Under the pieces are notes generated by a model. The model did no database searches and was not told the DNA's origin. It saw only the letters and a program-made list of their open reading frames with translations. The translations under genes and the position numbers were made by a program. From an uncultured Ruminococcus sp. (GTDB taxonomy: Bacteria > Bacillota > Clostridia > Oscillospirales > Acutalibacteraceae), in the NCBI GenBank assembly GCA_902802985.1, contig CADCOE010000064.1, positions 1 to 56,265 on the forward strand: 56,265 nucleotides of DNA, written 5' to 3'. Each line of letters opens with the position of its first letter. Positions within the stretch are counted from its first letter, which is position 1. Of this stretch, positions 45,614 to 53,401 are shown piece by piece.

Positions 45614-46576
45614 ATGAAATCTAAAATACTTTCGGTGTTAAGACATTCTGATGATTATGTATCGGGGGAAGACCTCAGCCGCTGTCTTGGCGTGACCAGA
45701 ACGGCGGTATGGAAAAATATCAATCTGCTCAAAGACGAAGGATATAACATCCATTCTGTAAGAAACAAGGGATATAAACTCGAAAGCAGTCCCGATCTTC
45801 TCGACAAAGAATTGATCATCGACAAACTTTCCCCCTCGGTGATAGGTACAAAAATCGAAATTCTAAAAACGATTGACTCTACCAATGAAGAAGTAAAACG
45901 GCGGGCATCTCGAGGGGAAGCAAGCGGACTTGTGATAGGTGCGGAAGAACAAACTGCCGGCAAAGGACGTTTCGGACGGCTATGGAAATCCGATAACGGC
46001 GGATTATATTTTTCCGTTTTGCTTCGGCCTGAACTCCCTCCCAGCGAAATTGCCGCCATCACGCTTGCCGCCGGTTTTGCCGTTTGCAACGCCGTGCGGG
46101 ATTATACCAACTGTGATGCGCAAATCAAATGGCCCAACGATATTATCATCGGCAATAAAAAAATTTGCGGAATTCTCACCGAAATGGCAGCGCAAAGCGA
46201 TCGCCTGGATTATGTCGTTATCGGTATCGGAATTAATGTCAACCACTGTACATTCCCCGATGAGATCCAACACAAAGCTACCTCTCTGTTTTTGGAAACA
46301 AACCAAAAAACAGACAGAAATGATTTCTTTGCCGCTGTGCTCAAAAGCCTTGACACGGTAATGCAGTCTTTTCTGGTCAGCTTGTCGATTGACGATGTTA
46401 ATCGCTTTAAGGAGCTTTGTGCTACACTTGGACGTAATGTTTCATTGGAACGCAGCGGCACGGTCATTCAGGGCATTGCTGAGGATATTAACCTCAGCGG
46501 TGAACTGATCATCAACTCTAATGGGAAAAAAATAACCGTCAACTCGGGAGAAGTCACTGTACAAGGTATTTATTAA
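45614..46576 (+). CDS. birA: Bifunctional biotin-protein ligase / biotin operon repressor
   Basis: Attaches biotin to carboxylases and can act as a repressor. 320 residues: an N-terminal winged helix (ILSVLRHSDDYVSGEDLSRC, then RTAVWKNINLLKDEGY), the catalytic domain with AEEQTAGKGRFGRLW (biotin loop, about 118-132) and IKWPNDI, and a C-terminal SH3-like domain ending SGEVTVQGIY. Presence of the HTH marks it as class II, so a biotin-gene operator is expected elsewhere. Confidence 0.96.
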   Translation: MKSKILSVLRHSDDYVSGEDLSRCLGVTRTAVWKNINLLKDEGYNIHSVRNKGYKLESSPDLLDKELIIDKLSPSVIGTKIEILKTIDSTNEEVKRRASRGEASGLVIGAEEQTAGKGRFGRLWKSDNGGLYFSVLLRPELPPSEIAAITLAAGFAVCNAVRDYTNCDAQIKWPNDIIIGNKKICGILTEMAAQSDRLDYVVIGIGINVNHCTFPDEIQHKATSLFLETNQKTDRNDFFAAVLKSLDTVMQSFLVSLSIDDVNRFKELCATLGRNVSLERSGTVIQGIAEDINLSGELIINSNGKKITVNSGEVTVQGIY

Positions 46577-46585
46577 AAAAATACA

Positions 46586-46629
46586 AAAGCCTGAAAACGA
46601 AGCTCCTTTTCAGTTCGTTTTCAGGCTTT
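46586..46629. terminator. Bidirectional terminator between birA and ldh
   Basis: AAAGCCTGAAAACGAA pairs with TTCGTTTTCAGGCTTT across a 10-12 base loop. A-runs on the left and the T-rich flank let it serve birA (plus) and ldh (minus). Confidence 0.85.
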
Positions 46630-46638
46630 ATCGCAAAT

Positions 46639-47589
46639 TCAGACAGAGATGGTCTGTATTACTTCCTTTAAGGTATCGGCAGATTTTCTGAGGGCGGTTC
46701 TTTCCGCTTCGTTCAGCTCGATTGGTACCGAACCCTCCACACCTTCCCTGCCAACGATGGCCGGCATACTCAAAGCTACCCCTTCTATGCCAAATTCGCC
46801 GTGCTGCATACTGGAAATAGGAAGGATCGACTTTTCATCACGCACGATCGCCTCACAGATTCGTTTCACAGACATTGCAATGCCGTAATAGGTTGCCTGC
46901 TTTTTATTGATAATCTCATAGGCACTGTTTTTGACGTCATCGGCAATGCGTTTCATTGCTTCATCGTGGTTAAAATGTCCCCGCATCTCACAGAAATTAT
47001 TGATAGGAATACCCGAAACATTGGCACTGCTCCATACTGCGATCTCGCTGTCACCGTGTTCTCCGATAATAAATGCGTGGACACTTCGGCTGTCTACCCG
47101 TAAATGCTCACCCAACAAATACTTTAAACGTGCCGTATCAAGCACTGTACCGGAACCAAACACTCTGTTCTCAGGATAGCCGCTGAGCTTGGCTGCCGTA
47201 TAAGTCAAAATATCAACCGGATTGGCAACTACCAAAAGAATGGCTTCTTGATTATACCGGGCAATTTGAGGGATGATCGACTGAAAAATACCGACATTTT
47301 TCTTCACCAGATCCAACCTTGTTTCCCCGGGCTTCTGACCGGCGCCTGCCGTCACAATAATTACCGAAGCATCTGACAAACTCTCATAATTTCCTGCATA
47401 AATCTGCATTGGCTTGGCAAAAGGCAAACCGTGACTGATGTCCAGTGCTTCGCCTTCCGCTTTTTGCTGATTAGCGTCGATCAATACGATTTCCGAAAAA
47501 AGTCCGCTCTGCATCAATGCAAATGCCGATGCCGAACCGACAAATCCGCAGCCGATCACAGCTGCCTTTCTGCTGTTGGTTGTTCCCAT
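46639..47589 (-). CDS. ldh: L-lactate dehydrogenase
   Basis: Reduces pyruvate to L-lactate with NADH. 316 residues: a Rossmann start with GCGFVGSASAFAL, the LIDANQQKAEGEALD dinucleotide-binding Asp, FGSGTVLDTARLK and the catalytic IGEHGDSEI His. GTVLDTARL-type sequence and the Arg/Asp set (TRLDLVKKN) fit LDH over MDH, though the two are close. GGAGG precedes the ATG by 7 bases. I see no clear Rex site in the 122-base upstream gap. Confidence 0.94.
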   Translation of the reverse strand: MGTTNSRKAAVIGCGFVGSASAFALMQSGLFSEIVLIDANQQKAEGEALDISHGLPFAKPMQIYAGNYESLSDASVIIVTAGAGQKPGETRLDLVKKNVGIFQSIIPQIARYNQEAILLVVANPVDILTYTAAKLSGYPENRVFGSGTVLDTARLKYLLGEHLRVDSRSVHAFIIGEHGDSEIAVWSSANVSGIPINNFCEMRGHFNHDEAMKRIADDVKNSAYEIINKKQATYYGIAMSVKRICEAIVRDEKSILPISSMQHGEFGIEGVALSMPAIVGREGVEGSVPIELNEAERTALRKSADTLKEVIQTISV

Positions 47590-47711
47590 TGTTATTCCTC
47601 CAATCTTTTATGATGGGATAGTATGTCCCAAAAGCATTGTTTTTAGTCGTCCCTATCATAAAAAGCCGCTTTTGACAGTGAACAGAACGATTTTGCCAAC
47701 TTAATGGTACA

Positions 47712-48116
47712 TCAAAAGTCATCCACATCAAATGGATCCTCAATACGTGAACCGTATTCTTCGGCCTCTTCGATCAATGTCAAAACGGACTTATTTTTGA
47801 CCACCCTTTTTTGCTGAAGGATATAATCAAAAACTCTTTTCAAAGAAAGGTTCTCTACAATACTGATAATGGTATCCATAATCTCATAGGAATTAAAATT
47901 AATGGCAGAGATCAGATATTCCGATAAAGCTTGTGCCACTTCTTCATTTAACGCTTCATAGGTATCCCATTGCCTATAAGCCAGCTCATACAGCTCGCTG
48001 AGTGCCTTCTTTGTTTTGGGTTTATCCCGATAAATAGAAAGGAACTCTCTGAAATATGGTTCCAGTGCCTCCGATTCCAGTGAATTGGAAAGGCTTTTAT
48101 AGTTGGAATAACTCAT
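47712..48116 (-). CDS. Small helical protein of unknown function
   Basis: 134 residues, helix-rich, acidic C-terminus (ESAEEYG-like EEAEEYGSRIEDPFDVDDF). No signal, membrane or metal motif. GGAGGG lies upstream of the ATG and a promoter is visible at 48176-48204. I do not recognise the family; the neighbours (ldh and an XRE-type gene) do not suggest a role. Confidence 0.7.
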   Translation of the reverse strand: MSYSNYKSLSNSLESEALEPYFREFLSIYRDKPKTKKALSELYELAYRQWDTYEALNEEVAQALSEYLISAINFNSYEIMDTIISIVENLSLKRVFDYILQQKRVVKNKSVLTLIEEAEEYGSRIEDPFDVDDF

Positions 48117-48175
48117 TCATTCTTCCCTCCTTCTGCCGTTATACCAAGGCAATGATGATAATGATACATACCCCT

Positions 48176-48204
48176 ATTTTATCTTATTTATATGTGATTT
48201 TCAA
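48176..48204 (-). promoter_or_regulatory. Promoter of the gene at 47712-48116
   Basis: Minus strand TTGAAA (48204-48199), 17-base spacer, TAAAAT (48181-48176). Confidence 0.65.
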
Positions 48205-48340
48205 CATCTATTTACAATTTTGTCATATAGATACGTTTCCCCGAAGTAATATATAAAAAATGCCGTCACCCAAAGGATAACCGCAGCTCAATTTTTCATT
48301 TACTATGCTTTATTGGATCCCTATTTCATTGTTAAAAAGT

Positions 48341-48802
48341 TTACTCAGCAAGTCCGTTTTTCTTTGCCCACAGCTCCAGTGAGTCTGCACTGTAAGAAAG
48401 CTTTTTCAATGTTTCGATCACATTGGCAAAATCACGTTTTTCGTCCTCATCTATTCTTCCATCCTCCAAAATTCTGTAGATAGTATCGTTGGCATTTTGC
48501 AGCATATGCAGTGCTGTCATCAAGCGAACGGATATTTCGTTGAGGTCTTCATATATCAAAGTAGGTTCTCCTTTGCCAATAGGACATTGTTTCGTACAAT
48601 AATAGTTACACAATTCAGGAGCATCATACACTTTTGCCATGGATACCACATCATCGGGATCAGGAATTTTATCATTGCTTTCGATGGCCAAAAGTTTGGT
48701 GCGTTCTATATAAACAATATCCTGTGCTGTTTCACAGTTATTAAGAAGCGGTTCTTTTTTGGCTGCTGCTTTGCGTGCCTTTCTATAAATATTGTCTGCC
48801 AT
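48341..48802 (-). CDS. XRE-like regulator with degenerate helix-turn-helix and Cys motif
   Basis: 153 residues from MADNIYRKARKAA, with AGGAATT upstream. The order resembles Firmicute XRE proteins: NIY-x-AR start, a DPDDVVSMAKVYDAPELCNYYC segment like the end of the HTH_3 domain, the Cys-Pro motif CTKQCPIGK, and a helical C-terminus with ILEDGRIDEDEKRDF and LELWAKKNG. The usual recognition-helix residues (Q-x-x-A-x-x-L-G-x-S) are replaced by an unrelated NNCETAQDIVYIERTKLL stretch, so DNA binding may be lost or altered. It has its own promoter. Confidence 0.65.
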   Translation of the reverse strand: MADNIYRKARKAAAKKEPLLNNCETAQDIVYIERTKLLAIESNDKIPDPDDVVSMAKVYDAPELCNYYCTKQCPIGKGEPTLIYEDLNEISVRLMTALHMLQNANDTIYRILEDGRIDEDEKRDFANVIETLKKLSYSADSLELWAKKNGLAE

Positions 48803-48833
48803 ATGAAATTCCTCCATATTCAATCTATTACCT

Positions 48834-48862
48834 ATTATAACAAATCACCAATCTACATTCAA
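48834..48862 (-). promoter_or_regulatory. Promoter of the XRE-like gene
   Basis: Minus strand TTGAAT (48862-48857), 17-base spacer, TATAAT (48839-48834). Confidence 0.7.
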
Positions 48863-48950
48863 TCATAAATCCAAAATATTTTTGTCGATGTATCCTTTCA
48901 AACGACGAAAAACGCCAATAAAAGACCGTCCATTACTTTAACCTAAATGT

Positions 48951-48989
48951 CGAGAAACCCCCACCTATAGAGGCGGGGGAGTATGTCAC
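48951..48989 (+). mobile_element. IS200/IS605-type right-end remnant (solo)
   Basis: CGAGAAACCCCCACCTATAG pairs partly with the following AGGCGGGGG, then AGTATGTCAC. The same flanks (CGAGAA...CCCCC, GGGAGTATGTCAC) recur in the opposite orientation at 55552-55601. This form is familiar from the 3' ends of tnpB elements, where the hairpin is part of the omega RNA. No transposase gene is adjacent, so this is a solo end or a small non-autonomous copy. Confidence 0.6.
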
Positions 48990-49049
48990 ATATCCATAAA
49001 ACAACATTGACCGCAATACCGAGAGATCCCTTTCTTTTTCACCACACCA

Positions 49050-49577
49050 TCACTTCACGTAACAGACCCGATTTTCTCTGCGTTCGGGCGGTAAAGACAA
49101 TTCTTCCTCGGCATAGCCCAATACACAGTGACCGATGCCTTCCCAGTCCCCCTCTATTCCCAAGGCAGTCAATATGGCTTTTCCTTCCTCGCTGTCAAAT
49201 TCTTCTTTGGCCCGATGGATCCAACAGCTGCCAACACCAAGTGAATGCGCCGCCAGCATCAAATTACCCATTACCAGACTTCCGTCATACAGATAAGTAG
49301 GCACATCTCTCGGTGCAAGTACGACCAGCACAACGGGAGCTCCATAAAACGGATCGAAACTACTGTCCCATCCGCCGATTTTGCTGTTCATTGCCGAAAG
49401 CTGATCTCTGAGTTTTTGGTCAGTAACAGCTATAATAATGGGGCATTGTTTTCCTCTGCCGCTTGCCGCATAAAGACCCGCCTGTATAATTTCATCCATC
49501 GTTTCCTGAGACAGCATATCCGATCGAAAACGGCGTACACTTCTCCGTGTCTGCATTGCCTTCAATATGTCATTCAT
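49050..49577 (-). CDS. Nitroreductase-family FMN oxidoreductase
   Basis: 175 residues with the family N-terminus MQTRRSVRRFRSD, the flavin-contacting AGLYAASGRGKQCP and the C-terminal GSCWIHRAKEEFDSEEG and GHCVLGYAEEE. It would reduce nitro, quinone or similar compounds with NAD(P)H. It overlaps the flavodoxin-fold gene by 8 bases and is last in the M13/ABC operon. Confidence 0.9.
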   Translation of the reverse strand: MNDILKAMQTRRSVRRFRSDMLSQETMDEIIQAGLYAASGRGKQCPIIIAVTDQKLRDQLSAMNSKIGGWDSSFDPFYGAPVVLVVLAPRDVPTYLYDGSLVMGNLMLAAHSLGVGSCWIHRAKEEFDSEEGKAILTALGIEGDWEGIGHCVLGYAEEELSLPPERRENRVCYVK

Positions 49578-50184
49578 TATTATTCCGTCCTTTATGATGT
49601 ATTTTTGATAATGTACCGTTTAGTTTGATGTCGATTTCCTTTTTGGCATCCGCAAGAATTTGATCCACATCAGCACCGACCACATCCAATCCTTCGGCTT
49701 TGATGCAGGTGGTGTGAGGAATGCCATAAAACATCTCGCACTGGCGCTGAAGATAACCATAACCGAACTCATCGGAAACAATATGTCCTCCTGCCGTTGT
49801 AATATAAATCATTTCATCAGCACGGCACAATCCATACGGCACACCGTTCTCTCCATAAGCAAAGGTAAGTCCGACAACGTTCACTGACTCAATGAATACT
49901 TTCAGCAAAGAAGGAAACGAGAGATCCCAGTACGGTGCAGCGATCACCAGTTTATCTGCTTTGGCAAGCAATCGGGCATAGCGGAACATTTCGTCCTCAA
50001 AGTCATTTTTCGCCGCCAGACTGTCACGCTTTTTCAGTGTTGCAGCGGTAAGCGGATGGATTGCTTCCTGCTGCAAATCAATTTCTGTCACCTCACCGCC
50101 AAGTCTTGCCAGCACTTCATCGGCAAGATGTTTGGTGCGGGAGTTCTGTCTTACACAGGCATTGACAAACAATATATTCATCAT
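49570..50184 (-). CDS. NAD(P)H-dependent flavodoxin-fold oxidoreductase
   Basis: 205 residues from ATGATG at 50184, with GGAGG 7 bases upstream; the frame back to 50253 is rejected. The flavodoxin_2 pattern is present: NILFVNACVRQNSRTK at the N-terminus, then KADKLVIAAPYWDLSFPSLLK for flavin binding, and ITTAGGH. Likely an FMN-binding quinone or azo-compound reductase. It overlaps the nitroreductase and follows the ABC ATPase by 43 bases, which suggests a shared stress or xenobiotic role. Confidence 0.87.
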   Translation of the reverse strand: MMNILFVNACVRQNSRTKHLADEVLARLGGEVTEIDLQQEAIHPLTAATLKKRDSLAAKNDFEDEMFRYARLLAKADKLVIAAPYWDLSFPSLLKVFIESVNVVGLTFAYGENGVPYGLCRADEMIYITTAGGHIVSDEFGYGYLQRQCEMFYGIPHTTCIKAEGLDVVGADVDQILADAKKEIDIKLNGTLSKIHHKGRNNNE

Positions 50185-50227
50185 ACGGTCACCTCCACAG
50201 ACCCGATAGGCTTCCTGTTCATTTTCA

Positions 50228-50917
50228 TCAGGAAGCCTCTTCCATTTTTCCATCTCTCAAAATTACCCTGCGGGTACTGTAGGAAGCACATTCTGCGGAA
50301 TGTGTTACCTGTAATATAGTGACACCCTTTTCGACATTCAGCCGTTTAAACAATTCCATAATTTCTCTGCCGGATTTGGAGTCGAGATTACCGGTAGGTT
50401 CATCGGCAAGAATAATTTCCGGTTCCCCCAGTACGGCTCTTGCAATGGCTGCACGCTGCTGTTGTCCTCCTGAGAGCTGTGAGGGGTAGACTTTTTTCTT
50501 GGCGGTAAGATTAGTAATCTCCAGTATTTCATCCAGCTTTGTTTTGTAGTCGGCAATCTTTCTGCCGCTCATCTCGATAGGCAGCAGGATATTTTCCTCC
50601 ACCGTGAGATTGGCAGCAAGATTATAGAATTGAAACACAAATCCCATTTTATTACATCTCAATTTAGCGAGCATTTTATCGTTCAGTCCGGCAATATTTT
50701 GTCCTGCTACCGTAATATCCCCTTCAAAATCCCTGTCCAGACCGCCGATCAAATACAGCAGTGTCGATTTACCGCTGCCCGACTCCCCCATCAGGGAAAC
50801 AAAGCTTCCTTTTTCAACGGACAAATCAGCATTTTCCAGCACATTGACTGCCATTTCTCCCTTGCCAAAGGTTTTGCTGATATTAGCGGCGGTTATTACA
50901 TAATTTGTTTCACTCAT
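50228..50917 (-). CDS. ABC transporter ATP-binding protein, MacB/LolD type
   Basis: About 229 residues: Walker A GESGSGKST, Q-loop region, signature LSGGQQQR, Walker B IILADEPTGNLD and H-loop VTHS. It pairs with the FtsX-type permease at 50939. The start MSETNYVI at 50917 has GGAGG 9 bases upstream; the ATG at 50926 touches the site. Such pairs in Firmicutes often handle lipoproteins, peptides or antimicrobial sensing. Confidence 0.93.
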   Translation of the reverse strand: MSETNYVITAANISKTFGKGEMAVNVLENADLSVEKGSFVSLMGESGSGKSTLLYLIGGLDRDFEGDITVAGQNIAGLNDKMLAKLRCNKMGFVFQFYNLAANLTVEENILLPIEMSGRKIADYKTKLDEILEITNLTAKKKVYPSQLSGGQQQRAAIARAVLGEPEIILADEPTGNLDSKSGREIMELFKRLNVEKGVTILQVTHSAECASYSTRRVILRDGKMEEAS

Positions 50918-50938
50918 TTCATTCATCCTCCTTAAGCG

Positions 50939-53401
50939 TCAATCCGCACTTGTTTTGATTTCTTCGGCAATATTCATTTTGGAAAGAGCCATTAATGGTC
51001 TGATGGACGTAAGCATCAGTATCAGGAACATTATTCCGCCTATTGCTGACGATGTTTCCCACACATAGGAATAGGGCATACTCACTTCAAGGAATTCCAA
51101 TCCTTTGGAAAGGACACCAAGGAAATAGACTCCCAACCCAATCGAAATCAGGCACGCTATCAGCATCGTAAAAGCCGTTTCCAATAGGATCAGTCGTTTC
51201 AGCTTTTCTTTGCTCATAGAGGAAGAATAATAAACGGCATACTTCCTTCGTGACTGTTCAAATCCGATCAGCATATTATTAAACGTTCCCAGCAAGGCAA
51301 TGGCAAATCCCATAAAGATAATGGCATACAATATGGACAAAATAGAATCAGCGGCTGTCTGCTGTTCCATACGGTATTCCTCTGATGTTTTGATCTGTGC
51401 AAAGCCATCACCAAGTGTACGCTCGATCATCTGAAGGACTTCTGCTTCCCGTCCTTCTTCACTCTTGACAAGCACTTCGGATGGGAAATCGTGAAATGTT
51501 TTTCGATAGTCATTGATATTGATCATAATGACATTCTCACCGTTCTTAAAATATCCTGCATCACACAGCGAAGTAACAGTGAGTGTCATTTCCTTGGGAA
51601 GTATCTTTTCGGTATGGAGCCGGACATTGATCTTATCTCCGAGCTTCAGATTTTTTCTGGCGGCAAACAATTTATCCACAGAAACCTCATTTTCTCCGAT
51701 GCTGTCGGGACATTCCCGAATGCCCTGATAATATCGGAACCCACCGTCATTCATTGCCACAACCGTCATACGAAGCGGTTCACCGTTGAGTTCTGCCGTT
51801 TCTCCATAAGTAATGTATTGGTAATAAAGTTTTTCAGTTCCCTCTACACCGTCCAGATCATCAAGGTAATCATAGATAACCGGCGGCTGTGACGTAGATT
51901 GTATCAGAATATTGCAGTCATAATGATTGGAAACATAAAGATTGATCAATGCCACCGAAACAATACAAACCGTAATCGTCAGTGAAATAGACGAAACAAT
52001 CAGCTGCACTGTTGATACGGTACTTTTTTTGGCAGCGAACTCTTTCACTGCCAACTTTGCTACCGGCATCTGCCAACGCCGGAACAACATCGAAAGCAAA
52101 CGGGACAACAGTTGGCTGATATACGGCAAAATCAGTATCAAACCCACCATCGACAGGAACGCTGCCAATGGGATCATCACAAACTCCTGTGCAGCAAAAT
52201 ACAGCACAATGCCGGCTGCCAGCAGAATGCCGCCAACGACTGTCCGCTTGATTGACGGAAAATACGCACTCTCTTTTGTGCCGAAAATGATGTCCCGTAT
52301 AGGTGTTTTTGCCACACGCATAATAGCAGCTACCGAGAAAATACACTGAAGCAGCACCACTCCCATCACCACACCGCACACCAAAAAGAAATTCAGTTCG
52401 CCGGGACCACCCATCGACGGATCGTAGAGGTTTGACATAAAGATGGTTGCTATCACGAAATACAGCCCCGTTCCTATCAATCCTCCGCACAATCCATAAA
52501 AAGCACTTTCGGCAAGCAGAACCGCTCCTGTTCCGCTGATACTGCCGCCCAGACTTCTGAGCATTCCGACCATTGACAGTCTTTCATTGGCGATATGATT
52601 GGACATCGAAACCACAATAAAACATACCATTAAAATGACGACAATAAAAATCAGATAATAAATACTGAGTGTGCTTTGCATCCATCGTTCCGTATCTTTA
52701 TCAACAGTACCAAACACGAGATAATCGGGATATTTTTCCTGCCATTCCTCGATATACTCTCCAATTTTTTCATCAGGTGCATCAATATAAACGGAGTTAA
52801 ATCCTTTTTCTACATCTGCGATCTGGTTGCAAAGTTCAGGTGTAGTAATGATGGCATCTATTTCCTGAAGATAACGGGACTGCTCGGCAATCGCCAGAAT
52901 TTTTAAATGATACTCGTCCTTGTTCTCTCCATAAAAGGAGATGGTATCACCCACTTTTTTATTCAGCTTTTCGGCGATATTTTTCGTAATCGTGACGCCG
53001 TCCTTAGTGGGATAAGCTTCATCAAACAGCCTAATATCAGCAGCCGCCTTACTGTCCACACCGATCACCTGAAGCTGCTCCTTGGTGACATAGTTATAAT
53101 AATAAGAATTACGCATACTAAGGCTGACTATCGTATTGGAAGAAGTCAATATTTTGCAGTCTTTGGGCAGATCCTCCTCCGTCATATTGAGCGTATCTCC
53201 ATAAGTGATCAAAATGTCAGTATCGCCAAAGCGGGATCGGAAATAATCCGTCAGGCTGCTTGCCGCCATATTGATGCCATCAATGCAGAAAAGGGCAGCA
53301 AACGCAACAGCAGCAAGTGAAAGAATAATGACAATCGAACGAAGCGGTTTTTTTAATACATTTCTTAATATTAATTTTGTTCTTATCATAGTTTTCACCA
53401 T
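50939..53401 (-). CDS. FtsX/MacB-type ABC permease
   Basis: About 820 residues. An N-terminal membrane helix (about 17-40) is followed by a MacB_PCD-like extracellular domain to about 250, three helices, an internal helix pair, a second extracellular domain (about 500-690) and three C-terminal helices: the ten-helix arrangement of large FtsX-like permeases (BceB/LolE-like size). The start is ambiguous: ATG 53401, GTG 53398 or ATG 53389; AAGGAT sits just ahead and the frame overlaps the M13 stop. It belongs with the ATPase 21 bases downstream. Confidence 0.9.
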   Translation of the reverse strand: MVKTMIRTKLILRNVLKKPLRSIVIILSLAAVAFAALFCIDGINMAASSLTDYFRSRFGDTDILITYGDTLNMTEEDLPKDCKILTSSNTIVSLSMRNSYYYNYVTKEQLQVIGVDSKAAADIRLFDEAYPTKDGVTITKNIAEKLNKKVGDTISFYGENKDEYHLKILAIAEQSRYLQEIDAIITTPELCNQIADVEKGFNSVYIDAPDEKIGEYIEEWQEKYPDYLVFGTVDKDTERWMQSTLSIYYLIFIVVILMVCFIVVSMSNHIANERLSMVGMLRSLGGSISGTGAVLLAESAFYGLCGGLIGTGLYFVIATIFMSNLYDPSMGGPGELNFFLVCGVVMGVVLLQCIFSVAAIMRVAKTPIRDIIFGTKESAYFPSIKRTVVGGILLAAGIVLYFAAQEFVMIPLAAFLSMVGLILILPYISQLLSRLLSMLFRRWQMPVAKLAVKEFAAKKSTVSTVQLIVSSISLTITVCIVSVALINLYVSNHYDCNILIQSTSQPPVIYDYLDDLDGVEGTEKLYYQYITYGETAELNGEPLRMTVVAMNDGGFRYYQGIRECPDSIGENEVSVDKLFAARKNLKLGDKINVRLHTEKILPKEMTLTVTSLCDAGYFKNGENVIMININDYRKTFHDFPSEVLVKSEEGREAEVLQMIERTLGDGFAQIKTSEEYRMEQQTAADSILSILYAIIFMGFAIALLGTFNNMLIGFEQSRRKYAVYYSSSMSKEKLKRLILLETAFTMLIACLISIGLGVYFLGVLSKGLEFLEVSMPYSYVWETSSAIGGIMFLILMLTSIRPLMALSKMNIAEEIKTSAD

